DNA of 64,000 nt, taken from Confluentibacter sediminis (GTDB taxonomy: Bacteria > Bacteroidota > Bacteroidia > Flavobacteriales > Flavobacteriaceae). The translations under genes were made by a program, and so were the position numbers. Below, in pieces: positions 35,999 to 45,288 of this stretch (its first letter is position 1; each line of letters starts with the position of its first letter). Under the pieces are notes generated by a model. That model saw nothing but the letters and a program-made list of their open reading frames with translations, did no database searches and had not been told where the DNA came from. Location of the stretch: positions 1-64,000 of the forward strand of contig NZ_QKPO01000021.1 of the NCBI RefSeq assembly GCF_003258355.1, given 5' to 3'.

Positions 35999-36613
35999 AT
36001 GTCCTTTAAAAAATTAATAGAACCACTACAAGAGATTTTGAAACAAAAGGAATTCACGCAAATGCTTCCTTTGCAAAAATTAATACTTTCAAAAATTAAG
36101 GGAGGTTCCAATTTGTTTATTATAGCACCCCAAGGAAGTGGTAAAACTACAAGCTTAATTATAAGCGTTATTAATAAATTAAATGGAGAGGCCTTTGAAG
36201 ATGCCCCTAGAGCATTGATTTTTGTAAAAGACAAACAAGCAGCATTAGATTTAGAAACTGAATTTAAAGAATATACTAAGGGAACAGATTTGCGTATTTA
36301 TTGTGCTTATGAAGAACATAATATAGAGCTACAACGTGAGGAACTCTATTTGGGAACCGACATAGTAATTGCAACACCAAAACGACTAAATCGAATATTT
36401 TATTTAAACGGTATCAACTTAAATAAGTTACAATTATGTATTATTGAAGATGCCGAGTTTTTATTTAGAAACAATCATTTGGCTGAAGTTACTAGAACTC
36501 CTGAAAGTATAGCCAAATGCCAATATCTTGTTTTTTCTACCAAATTTGATAATAGGTTTGAGAGATGGCAAGATTCCTTTATGTACAATTCTCAAATTAT
36601 TACACATACATAA
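35999..36613 (+). CDS. DEAD/DEAH-like helicase N-terminal domain protein, no C domain
   Basis: A 204-residue protein with only the first RecA-like domain of a superfamily-2 helicase. Visible motifs are the Q-like segment (FTQMLPLQKLIL), Walker A APQGSGKTTS (43-52), motif Ib-like ATPKRLNR and a degenerate motif II, IEDAEFL (150-155), where DEAD is replaced by EDAE. Motif III is reduced to FSTK. There is no helicase C domain and the next ORF is unrelated. ATG 35999 is the true start; the earlier TTG at 35984 lacks support. It may be an ATP-dependent RNA-binding protein without unwinding activity. Confidence 0.75.
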   Translation: MSFKKLIEPLQEILKQKEFTQMLPLQKLILSKIKGGSNLFIIAPQGSGKTTSLIISVINKLNGEAFEDAPRALIFVKDKQAALDLETEFKEYTKGTDLRIYCAYEEHNIELQREELYLGTDIVIATPKRLNRIFYLNGINLNKLQLCIIEDAEFLFRNNHLAEVTRTPESIAKCQYLVFSTKFDNRFERWQDSFMYNSQIITHT

Positions 36614-37265
36614 TTATAAGTTTGAAATATTTTTCAATAAAAAATGACATGTCATTTTTTTAAAACTATAATTATTAAAAACAACTTCTTAATCTTTTGT
36701 TGTAAGGCTTCTTGTTAATTACTTAACCATGGTTTAAATGGTTTTTTGGCTCTTAATTTTTTTTTAAAGCCTATTTAGTTTTATTTAAAAAAAGCAGTAA
36801 AAAAAAACATAATGCTTAAAATCGATGCATAATATTATGGTTTTCTCTAAAAAATGAGATTTCTTTACGTGTAAAAAAAACACTTTAAATTTTTTTTTAA
36901 AGAAAAAATATTGTAAGTTCGATTTATAAATGGTCATATAGATTTCAGAATTAGCAAGAAATGGTTAAAAAATTACAGTAAAAATAGTCACTTAATTAAT
37001 TGAAATTAGGTGTTTTTTTTGTGAATAATTGTAGGGTTAAAAAGTAAATATTAAGTGTATCTACTAACATTTATATTTATTTATGCTCTTTTTTAGATTT
37101 TTAAAACAATCAATTTAATATGGAGATGGCAATCTGGTTCCTGGTTATTCAAAATATTACATATTGATTTAGCCTTTTCTCTTTTTTAGCAAATTCTATT
37201 TATCGTTTATTATCAACTATTATTAACTAAATTATTATTAACTAATTTTTAAAACAATTAAATCA
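36614..37265 (+). promoter_or_regulatory. 652-bp AT-rich upstream region of the first susC gene
   Basis: No ORF is credible here. The region has runs of A and T, a TAAGTTCG that deviates from the TAnnTTTG -7 box near 36914-36921, and the typical aacaattaaatca leader just before the susC start. A long leader before susC is common in Bacteroidetes and can hold regulator sites. No sigma/anti-sigma gene pair is next to it. Nothing else stands out. Confidence 0.3.
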
Positions 37266-40200
37266 ATGGAGAGTAAATTTACAATTTATTGTAGTCCGAG
37301 GCGATTGATGCGAAATGCAATCATGCTTCGAACCATTATGTTTAGTGCGATGATGCTTGGCATGTTTAGTTTTGCCCAGGCTCAAACAGTTACTGGTAAG
37401 GTAATTGATGCTAACGGAGTACCTTTATTAGGTGTGAACGTGTTATTAAAAAATACGAACACAGGTACGGTAACAGATTTTGATGGTCAATACCAATTGT
37501 CAATTGGGGGGCAAAGTAATGCGACTTTAACATTTTCATATATTGGGTATGAAACTAAAGAAATTGTAGTTGCAGGTAAAACAGTTGTTAATGTAACTTT
37601 AAATGAAAGTGCTTCTGCACTTGATGAGGTTGTGGTAACTGCTTTGGGTATTAAAAAAGAGTCCAAAAGATTAGCTTATTCTGTTGAAACTGTTGAGGTA
37701 GCAGATCTTCAAGCTAATAGAACCAATAATATTGGTACAAGTCTTGTAGGTAAGGTTGCTGGTTTAGATATTTCACCACCTGCTTCTGGTGCTGGATCTA
37801 GTACAAAAATCCGTATGCGTGGTCAATCAGCGTTTGATGGTGCAAATAATGCCCCGCTTATAGTTATCAATGGTCTTCCAATAGACCAAGGAAACCGAGG
37901 AGCCGATGGTCCAAATGGTACCCGTGACCGTGGTGATAACATGTCTAACATCAACCCCGATGATGTTGAAAGTATGACGGTGTTAAAAGGGGCTACTGCA
38001 GCAGCGCTTTATGGTTCTAGAGCTTCTAATGGTGCGATTATTATTACAACTAAATCTGGAAATAAAAATCAAGGTATTGGTGTGGAGTTAAGTTCTAGTT
38101 TTACGGCCAACACGGTGTTGGATTTTACAAATTACCAAACGGAATATGGTTTAGGAACTGGTGGTTTAAGACCAACGACTCAAGGACAAGCGGCTGGTAA
38201 TGGTCAGTTATCATGGGGGGAAAAATACGATGGGGTATTAACGCCTTCGTTCGATGGTATTATGAGACCTTATTCTGCTTTAGGTGTGGGCAGGATTAAA
38301 GACTATTACAGGACAGGGAATGCCATGACTAATTCCATTGCATTATCTGGTGGTGGGGCTAACGGAAGTTATAGAGCCTCATTTGCTCACACACAAGCAG
38401 ATGGTATTGATCCCATAAATACTTACACCAGAAAGGTTGTTAATTTAGGTTTGAATCAACAAGTTACAGAAAAGCTAAGTTTCTCTTTAAACATAAACTA
38501 TACAAACGAGTATAATAACAATCCACCTCAAGTGGCTCTACAAGGACAAGGCGCAGCTAACTTCTTGCACAGAATATCTTTAACCATTCCAACAAGTGCC
38601 CTTAGGGATAATAATTATGATCCTGTAACCACTACAGAAAGGGTAACTTCTGGTTTTCAACAAACATTGCTTAATCCTTATTATGCGAATGATCGTATCT
38701 TTTATCGCGATACTAGAAATCGTTTGCTAGGAACAGCTACATTACGATATGAATTTACTGATTGGTTGTATGCACAAGGCAGGATCAATTACGATTATTC
38801 GACTACGTTCAATGAGAGAAACAATCCTACAGGCATAGGCACTAGCAACCCTATAAACCAAGCTAATGGGGCATTTTCTGGCTCTTATAATGTGGATAAT
38901 GGTTATGGTACCGATTTAAATGCCGATTTCTTATTGGGCACAAATAATGTGTTTGGCGATTTTTCAGTAGATGTGAGTGTTGGTGGTAACATTTTTAAAA
39001 CGAAAGACAGGAATTTACGTATGGGTGCAACGGACTTTCTCGTAAGAGATGTTTATTCTATTGGTAATGGTGTAACCTTTACTCAATTTTCTGATTTTGG
39101 TAGAAGCCAAGTGAACTCCTTATATGCATTTGCTGATTTTGGTTACAAAGGTATTTTGTTTTTAAATGCTACAGGCAGAAACGATTGGTTTTCTGTATTA
39201 GATCCCGCTCTTAATAGCTACTTTTACCCATCTATAGGTGGAAGTTTTATTTTCTCTGAAGTGATAGATGCCGGTTGGTTAACCTATGGTAAATTAAGAG
39301 CTACTTATGCTGATGTAGGTGCTGTGGCCGGTGTTGGTTCGTTTTCTGGACTTTTATCTTATAATACTGCTATTAATTCTTTTGATGGACAAAAGCTAGG
39401 GTCTATTGGAGGGAACGGAACCATGCCGAATCCACTTTTAAAACCTTATAGTGTATCAGAAAAGGAAATTGGATTAGAATTAAGAATGTTTAAAAGCAGG
39501 GTAAATTTGGATGTTGCCGTTTATGAAAAAACAACTACAGACCAAATTTTACCTATTCAATTTTCTCAAACGTCTGGTTATACTAACTCTAGGCAAAATC
39601 TAGGATCTTTACGTAACCGTGGTGTGGAATTTTTATTTGATGTAACACCTGTGCAAACAGACAGCTTTACATGGAATAGTGCTTTCAATGCTGCTTTTAA
39701 TGAAAGCGAGGTGTTAAAGTTATATCCAACATCAGATCAGCATCTAGTTGCTAACTTTGGTGGTAACGAATTTTTAGGAAGGCTTTATCATCAAGTAGGT
39801 TTGCCATTAAATCAAGTGTCGGCCAGAACCTATTTAAGAGATGACCAAGGTAGAATTCAAGTTAGAGCTAATGGAACAGTTATTGCAACTAATGATTATG
39901 TATATTTTGGTAGTGCGCTTCCGAAATGGACAGGTGGTTGGACCAATACGTTTACTTATAAAAACTTGAGTCTTTTGGTTCATACGGATTTTAAAGCTGG
40001 AGGTAAAGTCATCTCTTCAACAGCTTTAAATGGTTTAAGACAAGGTCTTACGCAAGCCTCTTTAGTAGGCCGTGATGGTACAGCACCAATTCCAGATGCT
40101 GTTATTCAAGGGACAGATACGCCAGCACCAGCACCTACAGTTCCTCTTCAAAATTATTATGCAGGTTTTAGAAATGACCAAATTGGTGACCCGTTCATTT

Positions 40201-40454
40201 TCAAATCAGATTTTATCAAATTAAGAACCATTTCATTAACATATGATATGAGTGGTATTTTGAGAGATCAAAATAGTTTTATAAAAAGACTTACCTTATC
40301 TGCAACGTGCCGTAATGTGGCTGTATTATACAAAGATATACCAGATTTAGATCCTGAGGCGTTTGCTTCAACTGGAGATACACGTGTAGGTTACGAGCAA
40401 ACCACATTACCTACCACTCGAGACTTTACTTTTACCGTAAATGTTAAATTTTAA
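37266..40454 (+). CDS. SusC/RagA-family TonB-dependent outer-membrane transporter (pair 1)
   Basis: A 1062-residue outer-membrane importer. The N terminus has a signal peptide ending FAQAQT near residue 40 (alternative starts at Met15 or Met20 would shorten it), followed by a carboxypeptidase-regulatory-like beta-sandwich (about 41-125), the TonB box/plug region (about 128-255; LNESASALDEVVVTALG, then TAAALYGSRASNGAIIITTK) and the beta barrel ending in FTVNVKF. It forms a channel with its SusD partner, whose gene starts 13 bp later. No glycosidase, peptidase or regulator is attached, so the substrate is unknown. Confidence 0.95.
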   Translation: MESKFTIYCSPRRLMRNAIMLRTIMFSAMMLGMFSFAQAQTVTGKVIDANGVPLLGVNVLLKNTNTGTVTDFDGQYQLSIGGQSNATLTFSYIGYETKEIVVAGKTVVNVTLNESASALDEVVVTALGIKKESKRLAYSVETVEVADLQANRTNNIGTSLVGKVAGLDISPPASGAGSSTKIRMRGQSAFDGANNAPLIVINGLPIDQGNRGADGPNGTRDRGDNMSNINPDDVESMTVLKGATAAALYGSRASNGAIIITTKSGNKNQGIGVELSSSFTANTVLDFTNYQTEYGLGTGGLRPTTQGQAAGNGQLSWGEKYDGVLTPSFDGIMRPYSALGVGRIKDYYRTGNAMTNSIALSGGGANGSYRASFAHTQADGIDPINTYTRKVVNLGLNQQVTEKLSFSLNINYTNEYNNNPPQVALQGQGAANFLHRISLTIPTSALRDNNYDPVTTTERVTSGFQQTLLNPYYANDRIFYRDTRNRLLGTATLRYEFTDWLYAQGRINYDYSTTFNERNNPTGIGTSNPINQANGAFSGSYNVDNGYGTDLNADFLLGTNNVFGDFSVDVSVGGNIFKTKDRNLRMGATDFLVRDVYSIGNGVTFTQFSDFGRSQVNSLYAFADFGYKGILFLNATGRNDWFSVLDPALNSYFYPSIGGSFIFSEVIDAGWLTYGKLRATYADVGAVAGVGSFSGLLSYNTAINSFDGQKLGSIGGNGTMPNPLLKPYSVSEKEIGLELRMFKSRVNLDVAVYEKTTTDQILPIQFSQTSGYTNSRQNLGSLRNRGVEFLFDVTPVQTDSFTWNSAFNAAFNESEVLKLYPTSDQHLVANFGGNEFLGRLYHQVGLPLNQVSARTYLRDDQGRIQVRANGTVIATNDYVYFGSALPKWTGGWTNTFTYKNLSLLVHTDFKAGGKVISSTALNGLRQGLTQASLVGRDGTAPIPDAVIQGTDTPAPAPTVPLQNYYAGFRNDQIGDPFIFKSDFIKLRTISLTYDMSGILRDQNSFIKRLTLSATCRNVAVLYKDIPDLDPEAFASTGDTRVGYEQTTLPTTRDFTFTVNVKF

Positions 40455-40467
40455 AAAAAACATTTTT

Positions 40468-42006
40468 ATGAAAACAATAAGAAATATTATTATTACCTGT
40501 TGTGTCTTTATGGGACTGACAGCGTGTGATAAGGGGTTTGAAGAGATAAATACAAGCCCTTATGCCATAAACGACCTTGATGCGTCATTTTTATTCGCAA
40601 ATTCGCAACAAGCTTTAAATTTTGGATCTTGGGAAGGCGAAGCCACGATTGTTCAGTATTTTCAAAATGGTTATGATTTAGGAGCTACTTCTGGGTTCCA
40701 ATTCAATAAAAACGTTAATAATTTTAATGAAATACGTTGGGGTAATTACGGTGGCCCTATTAAAAACCTAGTGCAAGCATTGCATAATATTGAAGGGGAT
40801 CCAACCCGAACAAATTTAAGAAGTATGATGCGTATTTGGAAAGCACTTATTTTTATGAATTTGGTGGATACGCATGGTGATGTGCCTTACAGTGAAGCAG
40901 GTAGAGCCTATTTGGATGGTATCATAGCACCAGCATATGATGACGATGCGGCTATTTATGAAGATTTATATACTGAAATAAAAGAAGCGTCAGCCGCATT
41001 AAATCCTGCAGGAGATATTGTTACCGCCGATCTTATTTATGATGGTAATATCACTAAATGGCAAAGAATGGCTAACTCGCTATTATTGAGATTGGGTATG
41101 CGTTATTCCAAGGTAAATCCAACCAGAGCTGCACAAATAGCATTAGAGGCATTTAATACTGGTGTGATGCAAACCAATGCAGATGATTGTGTGTTGTTCT
41201 ACAATACTTTATATACTAATGGTATGAATGGTATAAGTGGTAATAATGCACGTTACTATTATATAGAAAAACCTTTAATTGATCAGTTTAAGTTAACCAA
41301 TGACCCACGTTCAAAATACATTACTGGAAAATATCCAGATCCAAATATTGTGTTGAATACACCACCAGATGTAACTCTTGCAAATCAACAAGGATTTCCT
41401 GTTGGTTATAGTGATCTTACAGTTGCTTCGTCTCCAGGGGCACCTGTCCCAGTTACAAAAGTAGGTGGTCTGGATTTTTCCCAACCAAATTATTTTGCTA
41501 TGTTTTCTATATTAGCGCCTAGGTTTTTTATCACGAATTCCCAAACCAAATTACTTTTAGCAGAAGCTGCTTTTAGAGGTTGGATTCCCGGTAATGCCCA
41601 AGCGTTATATGAGGAAGGCATTAGAGCAAGTATGAGTCAGTATACGCTTTACCCTGGTGGTTATGGTGCCATCTCAGTTTCAGATCAGGATGCTTACATC
41701 GCCGATACAGATGTTGCTTACAATGCTACGGATGCTCTTAGATTAATTAATACTGAGTATTGGGTATCTAATGTTAATAACCCCTTAGAAGGATGGTCAA
41801 ACTTTAGAAGAAGTGGTTTTCCTGCATTAACTCCAAATCCCTTAGTAGGTGATCTTCCAGCTATCGGCTTTGTACGTAGGGTACCTTATCCAACTCAAGA
41901 AAGTGGATCAAATCCAGATAGTTATGCTGCGGCTCGAGCAGCTATGGGAATCGCCGCGGATAGTAGTAATGACCTTTCTGTTAGAGTATTTTGGGATAAT
42001 CCTTGA
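40468..42006 (+). CDS. SusD/RagB-like surface lipoprotein (pair 1)
   Basis: A 512-residue SusD-like protein with lipobox LTACDKGF (Cys about residue 20). It contains the SusD-like alpha-helical/TPR organisation: KALIFMNLVDTHGDVPYSEA, then WQRMANSLLLRLGMRYS and QTKLLLAEAAFRGW, followed by the FRRSGFPALTPNP-type C terminus. ATG 40468 was chosen over 40441 because the signal peptide begins there. It is the lid of the SusC transporter and captures ligands at the surface. The gene ends with a terminator at 42047. Confidence 0.95.
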   Translation: MKTIRNIIITCCVFMGLTACDKGFEEINTSPYAINDLDASFLFANSQQALNFGSWEGEATIVQYFQNGYDLGATSGFQFNKNVNNFNEIRWGNYGGPIKNLVQALHNIEGDPTRTNLRSMMRIWKALIFMNLVDTHGDVPYSEAGRAYLDGIIAPAYDDDAAIYEDLYTEIKEASAALNPAGDIVTADLIYDGNITKWQRMANSLLLRLGMRYSKVNPTRAAQIALEAFNTGVMQTNADDCVLFYNTLYTNGMNGISGNNARYYYIEKPLIDQFKLTNDPRSKYITGKYPDPNIVLNTPPDVTLANQQGFPVGYSDLTVASSPGAPVPVTKVGGLDFSQPNYFAMFSILAPRFFITNSQTKLLLAEAAFRGWIPGNAQALYEEGIRASMSQYTLYPGGYGAISVSDQDAYIADTDVAYNATDALRLINTEYWVSNVNNPLEGWSNFRRSGFPALTPNPLVGDLPAIGFVRRVPYPTQESGSNPDSYAAARAAMGIAADSSNDLSVRVFWDNP

Positions 42007-42046
42007 TAGAAATGACGTTCTGAATGCGAATTAATGAATAAACAAG

Positions 42047-42081
42047 AAAAAAGACCTTTCAATTTTTTGAAAGGTCTTTTT
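42047..42081 (+). terminator. Rho-independent terminator after the first susD
   Basis: Stem aaaaagacctttcaa/ttgaaaggtcttttt, followed by gtttttt. Confidence 0.9.
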
Positions 42082-42502
42082 GTTTTTTAAAATTATGTTT
42101 TTTTATTTACTTAATTAATAATTAAAAGTGGGATTTATATCCTATTGCCATGAAAGAAAACATCTTTTATATCTACTTAGAAATACATTGGTCAGAAATT
42201 CTGGGATTCCAAAAATAAGAAAGTCAAAAGATTACAGACTTGTGTCTTATTAATAAATCCTTTGATATTAAAAAAACTTATTGAGGTTAATGAGTTTTTT
42301 ATTCCGAAGGTATAAGTAAGAGAGATATTTTACCATTAAGAACGTCTGATTTTAAGAAGGTTGGGTTGTCAATGATATGATGCATAAGTGTTTTATTGTT
42401 AGTGAGATTCAACAGACTTATTTCGAACTCATATCGTTCCAGCAGTTATATCAATCTGTATGGATTTAAAACTATCAAGGAAAACGGCTTTTAAAAGAGG
42501 TA
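42082..42502. other. Gene-free 421-bp interval
   Basis: No credible ORF, repeat or RNA signature was seen between the susD terminator and the Lrp gene. It is AT-rich with scattered short in-frame stretches and may be an eroded coding region. Confidence 0.3.
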
Positions 42503-42964
42503 CTAGACATCATAGGCCGTGGTATAAAAGATTTCTTTGAGTACAAAATAGCTTTCCAAAACCCCTATATTCTCAATTCTGGAAAGCTTTGAACGGATAA
42601 ATTCATGGTAGGCATCTAGGCTTTCTAAATTAATCTTTAGAAAGAAATCTACTTTCCCGGCCATATGATAGCATTCTTGGACTTCATGCAGTGCCTTGAT
42701 TTGACGTTCAAATTTATCTATAAATCCTTCGTTGTGATACCGCAAGGACACCATGCAAATGGCCGTAATAGGCTTGTTGATCTTGGTTTTGTCCACTAAA
42801 GCCACGTATTTTTTAATATACCCTTGTTTCTCCAAACGACGAATACGCTCATAGACAGGAGAAGCTGTCAGATTGAGGGTTTTGGCAATGGCCTTCGTCG
42901 TTTTCTTGGAATCCTTTTGCAGGATTCTCAAAATATTAAGGTCTATAGTGTCAAGTGTTTCCAT
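42503..42964 (-). CDS. Lrp/AsnC-family transcriptional regulator
   Basis: A 153-residue regulator. The winged HTH occupies residues 5-60 (LDTIDLNILRILQKD, then TASPVYERIRRLEKQGYIKKY), followed by the RAM effector domain to the end (AICMVSLRYHNEGFI; CYHMAGKVDFFLKI). It is divergent from the threonine dehydrogenase/Kbl operon, which suggests that it senses threonine, glycine or another amino acid and controls that operon. Two near-identical 18-base sequences lie in the shared 170-bp region. Confidence 0.9.
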   Translation of the reverse strand: METLDTIDLNILRILQKDSKKTTKAIAKTLNLTASPVYERIRRLEKQGYIKKYVALVDKTKINKPITAICMVSLRYHNEGFIDKFERQIKALHEVQECYHMAGKVDFFLKINLESLDAYHEFIRSKLSRIENIGVLESYFVLKEIFYTTAYDV

Positions 42965-42965
42965 A

Positions 42966-43055
42966 ATATTAGATAAAATTACTGGTATCTATTTTAATTA
43001 ATATATGTAAAAGTAATAAAATATAAAAATATAGATTATATTAGATAAAAATACT
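42966..43055. promoter_or_regulatory. Candidate Lrp sites: direct repeat in the divergent promoter region
   Basis: The sequence atattagataaaattact at 42966-42983 recurs at 43038-43055 with one mismatch, 72 bp apart, close to seven helical turns. Lrp proteins bind phased multiple sites by wrapping DNA around an octamer, so this spacing fits. A -7 box TAATTTTG for the right-hand operon lies further on at 43106-43113. Confidence 0.5.
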
Positions 43056-43137
43056 TATTTATAGCTATTTTGTAGGTTATTAATTCATATTAAACCGTTA
43101 TTTAATAATTTTGTATGGATTTAAATTGCCAGTTTTC

Positions 43138-44088
43138 ATGACAGACACTATATTAATTATCGGAGCGAATGGCCAATTAGGTACTGTATTGACCAAAAGC
43201 TTACAGAATGCTTATGGTCTTGACCGCGTCATCGCATCAGATATTCATAGAAGTACTTCATTTGAAGGCCGGTTTGAAATACTAGATGCCAATCAATTTG
43301 AGGCCATCATGGAATGCTTGGTCAAATATAAGATTACCCAGGTCTATCATTTAGCAGCGATCTTATCGGCCAATGGAGAAAAGCGACCTATACCTACTTG
43401 GAACCTCAATATGAATACCTATTTTAATGTCCTGGAAGCGGCTAGGCTTGCCGAAGTGTCCAAGGTGTTTTTTCCGAGTTCCATAGCGGTCTTTGGAGAT
43501 CATATTCCCAAGATTTATACACCTCAGAATGGAACTTTGATACCATCAACCGTCTATGGAATGAGTAAGGTGGCTGGAGAAAATTGGAGCCATTATTATT
43601 TCAAACGCTACGGACTCGATGTCCGTTCCATTCGATATCCAGGGATCATCGGATACCAATCGCTCCCTGGGGGCGGCACCACCGATTATGCTGTGGATAT
43701 TTTTCATAAAGCAGTAGCGCACCAAGTCTTCGAATGCTTCCTAAAACCGGATGCTATGTTGCCCATGATTTATATGGACGATGCCATTAGGGCGACCATG
43801 GAATTGATGGAAGCACCTAGCCAAAACATCAGCGTTAGAACAGGTTATAACGTTGCAGGTATGAGTTTTACACCAGCGGAATTAGCCCAAGTAATTACAG
43901 GTTTTTTTAGCGATTTTAAAATCTCTTACCAGCCAGATTTTAGACAAAACATAGCAGACTCGTGGCCAGAGAGTATCGATGACACCCCAGCCCAAAAAGA
44001 CTGGAACTGGAAACCGGCTTTTGACTTGATGACCATGACTCGAGATATGATCAAACAGTTAACGCCTGACAATTCAATTAAACCTTAA
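43138..44088 (+). CDS. L-threonine 3-dehydrogenase, SDR/epimerase type
   Basis: A 316-residue extended-SDR enzyme resembling UDP-galactose epimerase, the type that oxidises L-threonine to 2-amino-3-oxobutyrate with NAD. The glycine motif is ILIIGANGQLGTVL (5-18), the YxxxK pair is YGMSKVAGE, and the threonine-dehydrogenase-specific GGGTTDYAVDIFHKA segment is present. ATG 43138 was chosen; the TTG at 43111 lies in the -7 box. The kbl gene starts 12 bp downstream, which strongly supports the assignment. Not the zinc-dependent Tdh of E. coli. Confidence 0.9.
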   Translation: MTDTILIIGANGQLGTVLTKSLQNAYGLDRVIASDIHRSTSFEGRFEILDANQFEAIMECLVKYKITQVYHLAAILSANGEKRPIPTWNLNMNTYFNVLEAARLAEVSKVFFPSSIAVFGDHIPKIYTPQNGTLIPSTVYGMSKVAGENWSHYYFKRYGLDVRSIRYPGIIGYQSLPGGGTTDYAVDIFHKAVAHQVFECFLKPDAMLPMIYMDDAIRATMELMEAPSQNISVRTGYNVAGMSFTPAELAQVITGFFSDFKISYQPDFRQNIADSWPESIDDTPAQKDWNWKPAFDLMTMTRDMIKQLTPDNSIKP

Positions 44089-44100
44089 TACCAAACAACT

Positions 44101-45288
44101 ATGTACGGAACCATAAAAAAGGCATTGCAAACAGAACTTAAAGAGATTACCGACAAGGGACTCTATAAAAAGGAGCGTGTCATCACGTCTAGACAAGGTG
44201 CTGAAATCAATACGAATTCCCAAAAAGGATTACTGAATTTCTGTGCGAATAATTATCTGGGATTGGCTGCCCATGAAGACGTCATTGCCGCTGGCATAGA
44301 GGCTCTCCAAACACATGGATTTGGACTGTCTTCCGTTCGATTCATTTGTGGTACGCAAGATATCCATAAAGTACTAGAGGAAAAAACGGCCGAGTTTTTG
44401 GGTATGGAGGACTGTATTTTATACGCTGCTGCTTTCGATGCCAATGGTGGGCTTTTTGAGCCCCTGTTCTCTGATATGGATGTCATCATCTCCGATGAAC
44501 TCAATCATGCCTCCATCATTGATGGCATCCGACTTTCTAAGGCCAAACGCTTGAGGTACAAACATAATAATATGGTCGACTTGGAAACCCAGTTGAAAGA
44601 AACGGCTTCCTCTAGACGTCGCATCATAGTTACTGATGGATCCTTTTCTATGGATGGGACTATTGCCCAAATGGATAAAATCTGTGATTTAGCAGATACC
44701 TATGATGCCTTAGTGATGATGGATGAATGCCATTCGACTGGATTTATGGGGGCTACAGGACGGGGTGTACATGAATATCATCAGGTTATGGATCGTGTCG
44801 ATATTATTACAGGTACCTATGGGAAAGCCCTAGGAGGGGCTTCAGGTGGTTTTACGGCGGGTAGAAAGGAAATCATAGATTTGCTTCGACAACGTTCGCG
44901 CCCTTATTTATTTTCTAATACTTTAGCGCCAGCTATTGTTGGAGCTTCTATAAAGGTGTTAGATATCATTTCAAAATCTACTTATCTCAGGGATAAACTG
45001 GAAACCAATACTGCTTATTTTAGATCAGAAATGACCACTGCTGGTTTTGACATTGTACCAGGTACTCATCCCATTGTACCCATCATGTTATATGAAGCAC
45101 AAATAGCACAAGATTTTTCTGCTAGACTGCTTGAAGAAGGTATTTATGTTATTGGATTTTTCTATCCAGTAGTACCACATGGAAAGGCTAGAATCCGTGT
45201 CCAATTGTCCGCAGCTCATGAGTTAGACCATATTAAAACGGCTATAAAAGCCTTTATAAAAGTTGGAAAGGAACTTCGAGTCATATAA
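44101..45288 (+). CDS. kbl: Glycine C-acetyltransferase (2-amino-3-ketobutyrate CoA ligase)
   Basis: A 395-residue alpha-oxoamine synthase that converts 2-amino-3-oxobutyrate and CoA into glycine and acetyl-CoA. Key parts are FCANNYLGLA, SVRFICGTQDIHK, DECHSTGFMGATGRG and the Schiff-base Lys242 in TGTYGKALGG. It is second in the operon with threonine dehydrogenase, completing a two-step threonine catabolism under the divergent Lrp. It is also a paralogue of the first domain of the fusion protein at 62229. Confidence 0.95.
   Translation: MYGTIKKALQTELKEITDKGLYKKERVITSRQGAEINTNSQKGLLNFCANNYLGLAAHEDVIAAGIEALQTHGFGLSSVRFICGTQDIHKVLEEKTAEFLGMEDCILYAAAFDANGGLFEPLFSDMDVIISDELNHASIIDGIRLSKAKRLRYKHNNMVDLETQLKETASSRRRIIVTDGSFSMDGTIAQMDKICDLADTYDALVMMDECHSTGFMGATGRGVHEYHQVMDRVDIITGTYGKALGGASGGFTAGRKEIIDLLRQRSRPYLFSNTLAPAIVGASIKVLDIISKSTYLRDKLETNTAYFRSEMTTAGFDIVPGTHPIVPIMLYEAQIAQDFSARLLEEGIYVIGFFYPVVPHGKARIRVQLSAAHELDHIKTAIKAFIKVGKELRVI

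Noticed and set aside
43138-44088. UDP-glucose 4-epimerase assignment
   Set aside because: The GGGTTDYAVDIFHKA segment and adjacency to kbl point to threonine dehydrogenase.
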